Assembly (NCBI RefSeq): GCF_016019955.1
Contig: NZ_JAECRZ010000008.1
Location: 105,244 to 169,243 of the forward strand
Direction of reading: 5' to 3'
DNA length: 64,000 bases
From: Thiosulfatihalobacter marinus
GTDB taxonomy: Bacteria > Pseudomonadota > Alphaproteobacteria > Rhodobacterales > Rhodobacteraceae
The notes beneath the pieces were generated by a model. The model did not search any database. It saw only the letters and a list, made by a program, of their open reading frames with translations, and was not told the DNA's origin. Position numbers and translations under genes: made by a program. This document shows, piece by piece, positions 26,961 through 36,197 of the stretch (position 1 is its first letter; every line of letters starts with the position of its first letter).

Positions 26961-29768
26961 ATGTCCGCTCCACAGCATCGCATCGATACATCCCCCAAGG
27001 TCTCTGACGAAATCCGCCAGACCACCTGTTACATGTGCGCCTGCCGCTGCGGGATCAACGTCCATATGAAGGACGGCAAGGTCGCCTATATCGAGGGCAA
27101 CCGCGATCACCCGGTCAACAAGGGCGTTCTCTGTGCCAAGGGCAGCGCCGGAATCATGCAGCACAACGCCCCCTCACGCCTGAAAAAGCCGCTGTTGCGC
27201 ACCGGCCCGCGCGGCTCGGGCGAATACCGCGAAATCTCGTGGGAAGAGGCGATGAACACCGCCGTTGGCTGGCTCACCGAAATCCACGAAACCGCACCCC
27301 ACAAGCTGGCCTTCTTCACTGGGCGCGATCAGTCGCAATCCTTTACCTCCTTCTGGGCGCAAAACTTCGGCACCCCAAACTATGCGGCCCATGGCGGCTT
27401 TTGCTCGGTCAACATGGCAGCGGCGGGCATCTACACCATGGGCGGCGCCTTCTGGGAATTTGGTCAGCCAGACTGGGACCGCACAAAACTGTTCATGCTG
27501 TTCGGCGTGGCCGAGGATCATGACAGCAACCCGATCAAGATGGGGCTGGGCAAGCTCAAGGCACGCGGCGCGCGCGTGATCGGCGTGAATCCGATCCGAA
27601 CGGGATACAACGCCATCGCCGATGACTGGATCGGTATCACCCCCGGCACAGACGGCCTTTTCATTCTCGCATTGGTGCACGAACTGATGCGCGCAGGCAG
27701 GATCGATCTGCACTATCTGGCCCAATACACCAACGCCCCGGTGCTCGTGGACGAGGAAACCGGCCTCCTGCTGCGTGACGCGGATGGCAGGCAACTGGTC
27801 ATCGACCGCGCCACCGGCAAACCCGCGCCGTTCGATCAGACGGGCGTGCGCCCCGATCTTTCCGCAACTTACCGGCGCGCCGGCGTCACCCACCGCACCG
27901 TCATGGCACATATGGCCGACCGCTACCTGTCACCGGATTACAGCCCCGACACCGTGGCCGAACGCTGCGGCATCCCGGCCAGCCGCATTCGCGCCATTGC
28001 CGCGGAACTGGCCCGCGTCGCCTTTGACGAGGCATTCGAGCTGGAACAGGAATGGACCGATTTCCGGGGCGAAACCCACAAGACCATGACGGGCCGCCCG
28101 GTCAGCTTTCACGCCATGCGCGGCATCTCGGCCCATTCCAACGGGTTCCAGACCTGCCGCGCCCTGCACGTGCTGCAAATCCTGCTGGGCAGCGTCGAGG
28201 TGCCCGGCGGCTTCCGCTTCAAGCCCCCCTATCCCAAACCGGTCGAGGCCCACCCAACCCCGCATGGCCATGGCCGCCCGGGACGCCCGCTCGAAGGCCC
28301 GCATCTGGGCTTTCCCCGCGGCCCGGAAGATCTGCAACTGGACGACAAGGGCAACCCCACCCGCATCGACAAGGCGTTCTCCTGGGAAAACCCGATGTCG
28401 GTGCACGGGCTGATGCACATGGTGATCTCAAACGCCCATGCCCGGGATCCCTATCCGATCGACACGCTGTTCATGTACATGGCCAACATGGCCTGGAACT
28501 CCACCATGAACACGCCCGGCGTGATCGAGATGCTGACCGACCGCAATGATGATGGCGGCTACCGCATCCCGCGCATCATCTATTCGGATGCCTATAGTTC
28601 GGAAATGGTCGCCTATGCCGATCTGATCCTGCCCGACACCACCTATCTCGAACGCCACGACTGTATTTCCCTGCTGGACCGCCCGATCTGCGAGGCCGAC
28701 GCCGCCGCCGATGCCATTCGCTGGCCCGTCGTAGAGCCCGATCGCGACGTGCGCGGGTTTCAGTCTGTTCTGATCGAACTGGGCGCGCGGATCGGTCTGC
28801 CCGGTTTCGTCACCGAAGACGGCAGCCCGAAATGGAAGGACTACGCCGACTATATCGTCAGCCACGAACGCCGCCCCGGCATCGGCCCGCTGGCCGGGTT
28901 CCGGGGCGATGGCACCGAAACCGGACGCGGCGCCGTGAATCCGGATCAGCTCAACCGCTACATCGAAAATGGCGGCTTCTTCGTCGAACACATCCCGGAC
29001 AACGCCCAATTCATGAAACCCTGGAACATGGCCTATCAGGACTGGGCGGTGGGCATGGGACTGTTCGACAGCCCCCAGCCCTTCCTGTTCCAGCTCTATG
29101 TCGAACCGATGCGCAGATTCCAGCGCGCCGCCGAAGGCCACGGCGATCGCCAGCCCCCCGAACATCTGCGCGCCCGCCTGAAACACGTGATGGAACCGCT
29201 CCCGATCTGGTACGAACCGTTCGAACAATCAGTGGTCGACACGGATACATACCCGATCCACGCGCTCACCCAGCGCCCGATGGCCATGTATCACAGCTGG
29301 GGCACACAAAACGCCTGGCTGCGCCAGCTGCACGGCTCCAATCCGCTCTACCTGCCCACCAAACTCTGGATCAAACACGGCTTCCAGAACGGCGATTGGG
29401 CGCGCGTCACCTCCGCCCATGGCGAGATCACCGTCCCCGTTGCCCATCAGGCGGCGCTCAACGAAAACACGATCTGGACATGGAACGCGATCGGCAAACG
29501 CCAGGGCACCTGGGCGCTGTCCAACGACGCGCCAGAAGCGCGCGAAGGTTTCCTGCTCAACCACCTCATCCACGAACTGCTCCCGGCACGCGGCGACGGC
29601 CTGCGCTGGGCTAATTCGGATCCCATCACCGGGCAAGCCGCCTGGTTCGACCTGCGCGTACGCATCGAAAAAACCACCACGCCAAACCGCAGCCTCCCGG
29701 CCTATCCGCCGATCGCGTCACCGGTGCCGCCCGGCCCGGCCAATCTCGCATGGAAGGTCGGAAAATGA
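26961..29768 (+). CDS. soeA: Cytoplasmic sulfite dehydrogenase, molybdopterin catalytic subunit SoeA
   Basis: A 935-residue molybdopterin oxidoreductase of the PsrA/PhsA/SoeA group. The N-terminal Fe-S motif is TCYMCACRCGINV with the fourth Cys in GVLCAKGSAG. Mo-bisPGD binding regions and a C-terminal molydopterin dinucleotide-binding domain (about 790-920) follow. There is no twin-arginine signal, consistent with a cytoplasmic enzyme, as in SoeABC that oxidises sulfite to sulfate. The neighbouring sulfite-producing xsc supports this over a polysulfide or thiosulfate reductase role. A dispersed repeat separates it from soeB. Confidence 0.88.
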   Translation: MSAPQHRIDTSPKVSDEIRQTTCYMCACRCGINVHMKDGKVAYIEGNRDHPVNKGVLCAKGSAGIMQHNAPSRLKKPLLRTGPRGSGEYREISWEEAMNTAVGWLTEIHETAPHKLAFFTGRDQSQSFTSFWAQNFGTPNYAAHGGFCSVNMAAAGIYTMGGAFWEFGQPDWDRTKLFMLFGVAEDHDSNPIKMGLGKLKARGARVIGVNPIRTGYNAIADDWIGITPGTDGLFILALVHELMRAGRIDLHYLAQYTNAPVLVDEETGLLLRDADGRQLVIDRATGKPAPFDQTGVRPDLSATYRRAGVTHRTVMAHMADRYLSPDYSPDTVAERCGIPASRIRAIAAELARVAFDEAFELEQEWTDFRGETHKTMTGRPVSFHAMRGISAHSNGFQTCRALHVLQILLGSVEVPGGFRFKPPYPKPVEAHPTPHGHGRPGRPLEGPHLGFPRGPEDLQLDDKGNPTRIDKAFSWENPMSVHGLMHMVISNAHARDPYPIDTLFMYMANMAWNSTMNTPGVIEMLTDRNDDGGYRIPRIIYSDAYSSEMVAYADLILPDTTYLERHDCISLLDRPICEADAAADAIRWPVVEPDRDVRGFQSVLIELGARIGLPGFVTEDGSPKWKDYADYIVSHERRPGIGPLAGFRGDGTETGRGAVNPDQLNRYIENGGFFVEHIPDNAQFMKPWNMAYQDWAVGMGLFDSPQPFLFQLYVEPMRRFQRAAEGHGDRQPPEHLRARLKHVMEPLPIWYEPFEQSVVDTDTYPIHALTQRPMAMYHSWGTQNAWLRQLHGSNPLYLPTKLWIKHGFQNGDWARVTSAHGEITVPVAHQAALNENTIWTWNAIGKRQGTWALSNDAPEAREGFLLNHLIHELLPARGDGLRWANSDPITGQAAWFDLRVRIEKTTTPNRSLPAYPPIASPVPPGPANLAWKVGK

Positions 29769-29780
29769 ACCACGCCCATC

Positions 29781-29839
29781 CTTCATTTTGCCTGAAATAC
29801 TCCGGGGGAGTCGCCGGCGGCGACGGGGGCAGCGCCCCC
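29781..29839 (+). repeat. Dispersed intergenic repeat, type B, copy 1 (within soeABC)
   Basis: CTTCATTTTGCC, GAAATACTCCGGGGG, a GTCGCC-GGCGGCGAC hairpin and GGGGGCAGCGCCCCC. It lies between soeA and soeB, whose partners are usually tightly spaced. Type B copies also occur at 36143 and 51487. Confidence 0.78.
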
Positions 29840-29857
29840 AACCGAAACGCCACCCAC

Positions 29858-29890
29858 GCAATACCGACGTTATACCGACGCAATACCGAA
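29858..29890 (+). repeat. Triple 11-bp tandem repeat before soeB
   Basis: Units GCAATACCGAC, GTTATACCGAC and GCAATACCGAA follow each other without spacing and end 8 nt before the soeB ATG. One unit equals about one helical turn. No Shine-Dalgarno sequence is seen between it and the ATG. Confidence 0.7.
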
Positions 29891-29898
29891 CCAAAAAA

Positions 29899-30660
29899 AT
29901 GACCGATCTTCCCTCCAAAACCGCCCGCAAACTTGGCCTTGTGATCGACCTGGATACATGTGTCGGCTGCCACGCCTGCGTGATCTCCTGCAAGGGCTGG
30001 AATACCGAAAACTACGGCGCGCCGCTGTCGGATCAACGCCCCTATGGCGACGAACCGATGGGCACGTTCCTGAACCGCGTGCACAGCTACGAGGTTCAGC
30101 CCGAACACGGCCCCGCACAGACCGTTCACTTTCCAAAGTCCTGTTTACATTGCGAAAATGCCCCCTGTGTCACGGTCTGCCCGACCGGCGCCAGCTACAA
30201 GCGCGCCGAGGATGGCATCGTGCTGGTCAACGAGGATCATTGTATCGGCTGCGGCCTGTGCGCCTGGGCCTGCCCCTACGGCGCGCGCGAAATGGACCAG
30301 GCCGAAGGCGTGATGAAGAAATGCACGCTCTGCGTTGATCGGATCTACAACGAAAACCTGCCCGAAGAAGACCGCGAACCCGCCTGCGTGCGCACCTGCC
30401 CCGCCGGCGCACGCCACTTCGGGGATTTCGCGGACCCAACCAGCATGGTATCTCAACTTGTTGAAAACAGGGGAGGAATGGACCTGATGCCGGAACTTGG
30501 CACCGCACCGGTGAACAAATACCTCCCCCCACGCCCCAAGGACGACTGGGACGACACCGCCCCGCTGGCCGCTTTTCTGCAACCTGTCGCCCAAGAGCCC
30601 TCCGGCTTCCTCAATTGGCTCGACAAGGCCCTCGACAAATTGCCCGGAGGGGCTTCCTGA
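29899..30660 (+). CDS. soeB: Sulfite dehydrogenase iron-sulfur subunit SoeB
   Basis: A 253-residue electron-transfer subunit of the DmsB/NrfC type. Four [4Fe-4S] cluster motifs are visible: CVGCHACVISCKGW, CLHCENAPCVTVCPTG, CIGCGLCAWACPYG and CTLCVD...CVRTCPAG. It carries electrons from the Mo centre of SoeA to the membrane subunit SoeC. The ATG at 29899 is chosen because upstream codons run through the dispersed repeat. Its stop overlaps the soeC start as TGATG. Confidence 0.92.
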   Translation: MTDLPSKTARKLGLVIDLDTCVGCHACVISCKGWNTENYGAPLSDQRPYGDEPMGTFLNRVHSYEVQPEHGPAQTVHFPKSCLHCENAPCVTVCPTGASYKRAEDGIVLVNEDHCIGCGLCAWACPYGAREMDQAEGVMKKCTLCVDRIYNENLPEEDREPACVRTCPAGARHFGDFADPTSMVSQLVENRGGMDLMPELGTAPVNKYLPPRPKDDWDDTAPLAAFLQPVAQEPSGFLNWLDKALDKLPGGAS

Positions 30661-31532
30661 TGCATCCCGCGCCTTCCGTTATTCTTTTCACAACCCTTTC
30701 CGGGCTAGGCTTTGGTCTCTTGTTCTGGCTGGGGGTCGATTCCACGCCGCCCACGGGCTGGGGGGCGTTTGCATTCTTTTTCATCGCCCATGCATTGGCG
30801 GTTGGGGGGCTGATTGCGTCCACCTTTCATCTGGGCCACCCGGAACGCGCTTGGCGCGCGCTCTCGCAATGGCGCAGCAGCTGGCTCAGCCGCGAAGGTA
30901 TTTGCGCGATCAGCGCGCTTGTCGTGTCCGGCGCCTACGGCGCCGCTCTGATCTTTCTCGGGCAGGCGCCCGGCTGGCTCGGCTGGCTTGGCGCGCTCCT
31001 GTCGCTTCTGACGGTGTACACCACCGCGATGATCTATACCCAACTGGCAACAATACCTCGCTGGAACACCGCGCTGACACCGGTCCTGTTTCTTGGCCTG
31101 TCCCTTTCGGGGGGTGCCCTGCTTTCCGGGCGGGTCGCCATTGTATCGGGATTGCTGGGCGTCGCCGGTCTTGTCCAACTGGCCTGGTGGCTGCGCGGCG
31201 ACCGGGCCTTTGCGGCAAGCGGCAGCACGCTGGGCACGGCAACCGGCCTTGGGGATCGCGGCGAGGTGCGCTCGTTCGCGCCGCCCCATACCGCCCCCAA
31301 TTATCTGATGCGCGAGTTTGTCTTTGTCATCGGCCGCAAACACGCGCTCAAGCTGCGCGTGATCGCGGTTTTCCTGATGGTCATCCTGCCCATTGGGCTG
31401 CTGATGACCCCGTTCAGCCACGTGCTTGCCGTGCTGGCGGTTCTCAGCCATATCGCCGGGGTCGCGGTGTCGCGCTGGCTGTTCTTTGCCCAGGCCGAGC
31501 ATGTTGTCGGCCTCTATTACGGGTTACGCTGA
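30660..31532 (+). CDS. soeC: Sulfite dehydrogenase membrane anchor subunit SoeC (DmsC-like)
   Basis: A 290-residue integral membrane protein with about eight hydrophobic helices, of the DmsC family. It anchors SoeAB to the cytoplasmic face of the inner membrane and passes electrons to quinone. STFHLGHPERAWRALSQWRSSWLSREG and the C-terminal FVFVIGRKHALKLR are typical. The ATG overlaps the soeB stop codon, so translation is coupled. The three genes complete the oxidation of sulfite released by Xsc. Confidence 0.9.
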   Translation: MHPAPSVILFTTLSGLGFGLLFWLGVDSTPPTGWGAFAFFFIAHALAVGGLIASTFHLGHPERAWRALSQWRSSWLSREGICAISALVVSGAYGAALIFLGQAPGWLGWLGALLSLLTVYTTAMIYTQLATIPRWNTALTPVLFLGLSLSGGALLSGRVAIVSGLLGVAGLVQLAWWLRGDRAFAASGSTLGTATGLGDRGEVRSFAPPHTAPNYLMREFVFVIGRKHALKLRVIAVFLMVILPIGLLMTPFSHVLAVLAVLSHIAGVAVSRWLFFAQAEHVVGLYYGLR

Positions 31533-31670
31533 TCAGCGCTGCGCCTGATGCAGATAGTCTGTCCAGTGCGGCACTGGTTCGTGTGCGGACCAGTTGCGCA
31601 CCCGGATCAGAAGCGGGCTCAGCAAGGCAAAAAGGCCGAAAGCGCGGGGTTTGGTCAAGAGTTTGGGCAT
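31533..31670 (-). CDS. Possible 45-residue basic protein
   Basis: The reverse strand from ATG 31670 encodes 45 residues beginning MPKLLTKPRAFGLFALLSPL, with one short hydrophobic stretch and a polar C-terminus. No good ribosome binding site is seen and I do not recognise the sequence. It abuts the soeC stop codon from the other strand. It may be a chance ORF. The surrounding 31533-31781 gap contains nothing else I can support. Confidence 0.25.
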   Translation of the reverse strand: MPKLLTKPRAFGLFALLSPLLIRVRNWSAHEPVPHWTDYLHQAQR

Positions 31671-31781
31671 GTCGATTTCCGTCGTCAAACAGGGATGTTG
31701 GCGCTCACATACGCCGCGCCACCCCCCTGGACCACGGACAATCCCGCATTGCCGCATTGCAGAAAACGCGACCCTCCCGCT

Positions 31782-32435
31782 TCAGCGGCGCGGCTTACCG
31801 CGCCAACTGTCCAGCCAGCGCGACAACCGCCCGCGCTTTTCGGCAATGCTGTCACCGGCAGCTTCAAAACTGTCGCCCATTTCTTCCAGCACAGGATCTA
31901 TACGGGCCCGTCGGAACCGGCGCCAACGTACCCAGATCGCCCAAACCAACGCGAAAAACAGGACCAGGATGATGATGTTCAACCAGGGAATGATCCTTGC
32001 ATCCGGGCCGTCCACCGGCTTGACACCAACCGCGTTGGGATAGATCGACAGGAACTCGTTGCGCCAGCCATAGTGCTTGATCGCCACCCAGCGCGGGCTT
32101 TCGGCAGTTGACCTCAGATCGGCCGCCTCGGCCTGAAGATTGGAGGTATCGAACTTGAAATAGGGCGGCCACCCTGCGGATGTATCCTCGTTGCGGTAAA
32201 CCATCACCTTGCCATTCGGGCGCTTGGTCTGGATGAAGAACACATCGCGATTGATCGTTGCGGTGTTGTTGCCCGCGTCAGGCGCCGCCCAGAAAATGGA
32301 ATTCTCCCCGAAATCGATCCGCTTTTCATAGGTATCCGTGATCCGGGCAATATCGTTCTGCGGCAGCGTATAATGAAAGAACGCCGCGACCAGCAGCCAG
32401 AACAGCCCCCAGAATCCCCATTTGACATAGACCAT
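31782..32435 (-). CDS. DUF1523 family membrane protein
   Basis: A 217-residue protein with an N-terminal membrane helix (about 6-22), a soluble domain (about 25-145; DIARITDTYEKRIDFGEN, DVFFIQT) matching the DUF1523 family, a second helix (about 150-170; LNIIILVLFFALVW) and a basic, helical cytoplasmic tail. The soluble domain should face the periplasm. Function unknown. It is the last gene of a six-gene reverse-strand cluster with the AAA+ ATPase, starting 14 bp after the preceding gene. Confidence 0.8.
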   Translation of the reverse strand: MVYVKWGFWGLFWLLVAAFFHYTLPQNDIARITDTYEKRIDFGENSIFWAAPDAGNNTATINRDVFFIQTKRPNGKVMVYRNEDTSAGWPPYFKFDTSNLQAEAADLRSTAESPRWVAIKHYGWRNEFLSIYPNAVGVKPVDGPDARIIPWLNIIILVLFFALVWAIWVRWRRFRRARIDPVLEEMGDSFEAAGDSIAEKRGRLSRWLDSWRGKPRR

Positions 32436-32449
32436 CCCTGTGGCCCTCC

Positions 32450-32716
32450 TTAGTAGAAATTCATGAAATAGATCAACACGATCACCAACGTGACCGGCAC
32501 GATATAGACCCCCAGGATCAACTTGCGGCGCAAAGAGCCATCAAAGTCCCGCAGCCCCTTGTCGATCCATGCGTCCCGATCGCCGGTCATGCCCTCGCGG
32601 TCCCATTGCGCTTTCAGTTTTCCGCGCCGGACACTGCGGGAATACAGCGACAGGCAGATATAGATCACCGTCAGGACAACAAGTCCGATCACTGTCAACC
32701 GGGCCAAAGCAAACAT
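32450..32716 (-). CDS. Small protein with two membrane helices, unknown function
   Basis: An 88-residue protein with hydrophobic helices at both ends (about 6-25 and 66-86) joined by a charged loop (RRGKLKAQWDREGMTGDRDAW). I do not recognise a family. It begins 3 bp after the stop of the DUF6638-like gene and ends 14 bp before the DUF1523 gene, so the three are surely co-transcribed. The arrangement suggests a membrane partner of the cluster's ATPase; this is inference. Confidence 0.75.
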   Translation of the reverse strand: MFALARLTVIGLVVLTVIYICLSLYSRSVRRGKLKAQWDREGMTGDRDAWIDKGLRDFDGSLRRKLILGVYIVPVTLVIVLIYFMNFY

Positions 32717-32719
32717 CGT

Positions 32720-34063
32720 CTATCTCCTCACCGCGCCCCAGGGGCCGACGCGTGCGATCAGGCCATCGCGCGGCACGGGGGGCGGTTCCTGCATGGGCGC
32801 ATCATGCCCGAAAAGCGCAGCCCGCGCACCGGTCTTGTCGGCCTGATACTCGCGGTCAAGAAAATCGGCGACATAGGATTTCTTGGTCTGGGACCATCCG
32901 GCATAGGCGGCATAAAACGCCTCTTTGTGACAGATGAACAACTGGCGCACATCCTTGGGTGCAAGCTCGGCCAACAGCATGTTCACTAACGCCTTGTCGG
33001 GCGTGTCCGCAGCGCGCAACGAATAGAAATAGGCCGGATGATCGCTGTTGATACGGGGCCAGGGCCCATCGCTCTCGGCCCAGCTGACCAGCGCGCGCAG
33101 CCCGTGATATTCAGGCGGCAGCCGGTCGGCATTGGCGCGCGCCAGGGCGCGAATGTCCCGGCGCGTGGCGCCCGTCAGGTCTACGCCCGCGTCCTGCGCG
33201 GCGTCCACAACAATGAAATCCATCTTCTGGCGCAGGATGGCGCTTGCATCTATGCCCCGCGCCTTGACGATGGGCTCCACCAGATCATTTTCGGCAAGAA
33301 ACCTGGCAATCGGATTGACATCTCCGAATTCGAGAACCTGCCGGATCGGCAATGCGCCCAACCGGGCCTTGTCTGTGCGTGCAATCGCCGCCGGGTGCTC
33401 AACCCCTCGAAAAATGTACACTCCGCCAAAATGGGCCGTCCAGAAATTGTCCTGCTGAAACGTCATGTTTTTCAGCCGCACCGGATTGCGCGTCACGTCG
33501 CCGGTGCGTTTGGCCAGGGTGATCATGTCGGCGATCAGCACATCGTCAAACCAGGCGTCTTCCTCGCCCTTGAACCGGTCCACCATCGCGGCCAGCTCAT
33601 CCGCATCACGCAACGTACCCTCTGTGGTATCCGCCTCGATCTCGACCTTGCGGATATCGAACAAACGTACCGGATCGGACACGCTGAACACAGAATTCAC
33701 CAGCTCCCCCGCCACACAATCCCGCGCCGTCAGCGCGAAAAGCTGCGGTTCATTGACTGCAATGAACTGCCGAAGGATATCGCGGCTGGTCGAGAATTTG
33801 GCATTCAGCAACGGCGCCGTCTTCTGTTCGGTCGTAAGCAAAATGAACTGCCGGTTGCAGCCGCCCTGGTTCAGATAGGCCGGATCATTCAGTTCGTCCC
33901 CGATCTCGGGCGAGAAACCGGAGATGTCGATATGGAAATCCGTCAGCGCCGTGGACTTGCCCGTCAGATGCCTGAGCGCGCGGTTGTAGCGCTCGACAAG
34001 CACGGGCGAGTCCACCTCGACAAGGTTGCCGAACATAAGGCCACGTTCAATCAGCCTGTGCAT
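32720..34063 (-). CDS. DUF6638-like protein, unknown function
   Basis: A soluble protein of about 447 residues that I recall as typical of Rhodobacteraceae and assign tentatively to DUF6638. No catalytic motif is apparent. GGAGG 5 nt before the ATG at 34063 (MHRLIERGLMFGNLVEV) favours that start; the frame is open to an ATG at 34102. The C-terminus is rich in Pro and Arg. It lies between the AAA+ ATPase gene (87-127 bp upstream) and the two small membrane-protein genes, and belongs to the same cluster. Confidence 0.78.
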   Translation of the reverse strand: MHRLIERGLMFGNLVEVDSPVLVERYNRALRHLTGKSTALTDFHIDISGFSPEIGDELNDPAYLNQGGCNRQFILLTTEQKTAPLLNAKFSTSRDILRQFIAVNEPQLFALTARDCVAGELVNSVFSVSDPVRLFDIRKVEIEADTTEGTLRDADELAAMVDRFKGEEDAWFDDVLIADMITLAKRTGDVTRNPVRLKNMTFQQDNFWTAHFGGVYIFRGVEHPAAIARTDKARLGALPIRQVLEFGDVNPIARFLAENDLVEPIVKARGIDASAILRQKMDFIVVDAAQDAGVDLTGATRRDIRALARANADRLPPEYHGLRALVSWAESDGPWPRINSDHPAYFYSLRAADTPDKALVNMLLAELAPKDVRQLFICHKEAFYAAYAGWSQTKKSYVADFLDREYQADKTGARAALFGHDAPMQEPPPVPRDGLIARVGPWGAVRR

Positions 34064-34189
34064 ACCGGCCTCCGCCATACGATACCAACGACGCTCCTGC
34101 ATCGGTGCGCCTGTCCCGGGCCGATTTCCGGACCTTGTTAGCCAAGGGGCAAGACCCGCGGTCAGACCCGAAGCTTAGCCAGACCAACA

Positions 34190-36127
34190 TCACCCATCCC
34201 CCTTCAGATACCGCCGCTTGGCCTCTTCCATCCGCCGCATGTCACGCACGGCGTCGGCAATCGCCGCCTCGTCCGATTTGTCGGCATAGCGGAACTCGCT
34301 ATCGGCATAGCGATTGATCTCCTGGATCACCATCTCCACCGTGATCGGCACCTGCAACGCCGAAATCATGTCCTTCTTGCGTTCATAGGATTGGAACAGG
34401 AAAAGCTCGGGCGCCTCCATCCATTCATCCGGCAGTTCGAAATCCATCGCGCGCACCTTGACCGCGTCGGTGATGTTCTTGACCGCGCGCCCGGTAAACC
34501 GCTCATCCGCCTGCTGGATCGCCTTCAGATAGATGCCCAGCCTGGCAATCGTGTTCAGTTCTCCGATCTGGTCATGCACCCTGTCAAAGACATTCATCAG
34601 CCCCGCCTCGTGCGGGCGGGAATGGCTTTCGAAACTCGCGGCCACTGCCCTCTGGATCGCCTGCGCCGCGAACAGGTCATGATCGCCCAGCGGAATGTCG
34701 TGGTTCTTGCCCATCAACAGGGCCAGAATGTCGATATAATCCTCGCGCGTTTGCGGCCCATCCACAAGAAACCGCGCCCCGGCCCGCTGACGCAGGGCAT
34801 CGTCCACGTTCTCGGGGTAGTTGGAGAACATGCCAAAAGTACAGTTCCCCCGCACCACGGTGTTGGCCCCGGCAAAGCTCTCCATCAGCACCGCCGTGAT
34901 CTCCAGCTGCCCCGCCGAGGATTGCCGGTCGCCGCGCTTGCCCGCCAACTGATCGATATCGTCAATCGTACCGAACCCGATCACCATCGGATCGATTATT
35001 GCATTGATGAAAGCCTTGGCGTTCTGGCCCGACTTTCCCTGATAGCTGTCGATATTGTCGGTGCTGAGGTTCTGATAGCGGAACGGATACCCCGCCGCCT
35101 GGCAATAGTCGTTGATCAGCCCCGCCATCATCTGGATCAACGTCGTCTTGCCCGTCCCCGGCTTGCCATCCCCCATGAAGGTAAAGATAAAGCCGCCAAG
35201 GTCAGCAAACGGGTTCAGTTTGCGGTCAAAATCATACGCCATCAGCATCTTGGACAGGCGCATCGCCTGGTATTTTGCGATATGATTTCCGACAACCTCA
35301 TTGGGCTTCTTGAAAGTCATCGTCAGGGCCGTACCCCGGACAGCCCGCGCCGGCATGAACCCATTGATCGTCAGATCATCCGCCTCGATACGCCAGCTCG
35401 CCCCGGTAAACCCCGCCAGCCTTCCGGCACTCTGGGCACGCAGGGCCAGCTTTTCCATCACTTGCTCGGCAAAGGCACAGACACATGCCACCAGCCGCGT
35501 TTCATCGCTGACATGTGCGGCAATATCCTGATCCAGTTCCCAAAGCACACCATGCAACGCCACCTGCGCATTGTCGGTCAGCACCTCCTCAACCTCGCCC
35601 ACCTCGACCGGGGTTTCGCCGATATGCGGCGCCAGCAGAAACGCGGTTGCATTGGCAAAGACATGCGCCACCACAAGCGCCTCGGCGCTCAGCAATTCGC
35701 TGAATTCGGTCTTGCGATCACCACCAAGCGACCCGGCAAGATTGTCGCGCTTCAAACCACCCAGCCCCGACGCCTCCGAAAAGGTTTCGCCGACCGCCAG
35801 CGCAATTGCCAGAGCACGGCGCAACCCGTGCAACACGTTGGCCTGCACCGGAGACACCAGCGGATCGCCCCCGTCCGCGCCCTCCACCCGGGCAACCAGA
35901 TGCACCCCTTCGGGCCGGGCCGTGGACCGGGTGACAAGCCCCGGCGTGGTGGACCGAAACCGCCGACGCCCGGCAATTCCGGGCGAGCGTTCCTGAGTCC
36001 TGTCCGCTGTCTTTGCCTTGGCGATGCGCGGGGTATGATCAAAACCGTCAAGCAAAGCCACAGCGGCATCATAGTGCTTGCGAATGTCCTCTTCCCGCAG
36101 CTCCATCTGATCGCTAGTCAGGCTCAT
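34190..36127 (-). CDS. AAA+ ATPase, central gene of an uncharacterised cluster
   Basis: A 645-residue protein. The AAA+ core spans about residues 310-480. Walker A is GKPGTGKT (321-328), Walker B is VIGFGTIDDIDQL, the sensor-1-like segment is FGMFSNYPE, and LRQRAGARF supplies a likely arginine finger. The first 300 residues have a charged N-terminus and a helical region without a match I know; the C-terminal 160 residues are helical and charged. I cannot assign it to MoxR, ClpX or FtsH types. It shares the strand and spacing of the coiled-coil, unknown, DUF6638 and membrane-protein genes. Confidence 0.85.
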   Translation of the reverse strand: MSLTSDQMELREEDIRKHYDAAVALLDGFDHTPRIAKAKTADRTQERSPGIAGRRRFRSTTPGLVTRSTARPEGVHLVARVEGADGGDPLVSPVQANVLHGLRRALAIALAVGETFSEASGLGGLKRDNLAGSLGGDRKTEFSELLSAEALVVAHVFANATAFLLAPHIGETPVEVGEVEEVLTDNAQVALHGVLWELDQDIAAHVSDETRLVACVCAFAEQVMEKLALRAQSAGRLAGFTGASWRIEADDLTINGFMPARAVRGTALTMTFKKPNEVVGNHIAKYQAMRLSKMLMAYDFDRKLNPFADLGGFIFTFMGDGKPGTGKTTLIQMMAGLINDYCQAAGYPFRYQNLSTDNIDSYQGKSGQNAKAFINAIIDPMVIGFGTIDDIDQLAGKRGDRQSSAGQLEITAVLMESFAGANTVVRGNCTFGMFSNYPENVDDALRQRAGARFLVDGPQTREDYIDILALLMGKNHDIPLGDHDLFAAQAIQRAVAASFESHSRPHEAGLMNVFDRVHDQIGELNTIARLGIYLKAIQQADERFTGRAVKNITDAVKVRAMDFELPDEWMEAPELFLFQSYERKKDMISALQVPITVEMVIQEINRYADSEFRYADKSDEAAIADAVRDMRRMEEAKRRYLKGDG

Positions 36128-36142
36128 TTCTCAAGACCCCAT

Positions 36143-36197
36143 TCTTCATTTTGCCAATAAATACTCGCGCCGCAGGCATGGCCCGCGCGCGGGCCAT
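36143..36197 (+). repeat. Dispersed intergenic repeat, type B, copy 2 (within AAA+ cluster)
   Basis: TTCTTCATTTTGCCAATAAA, TACTCGCGCCGCAGGC, then the perfect 20-bp palindrome ATGGCCCGCG/CGCGGGCCAT (36178-36197). It fills the gap between the 373-residue protein's stop and the ATPase start and runs opposite to the operon. The GC palindrome directly after the stop codon could pause transcription. Confidence 0.7.
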
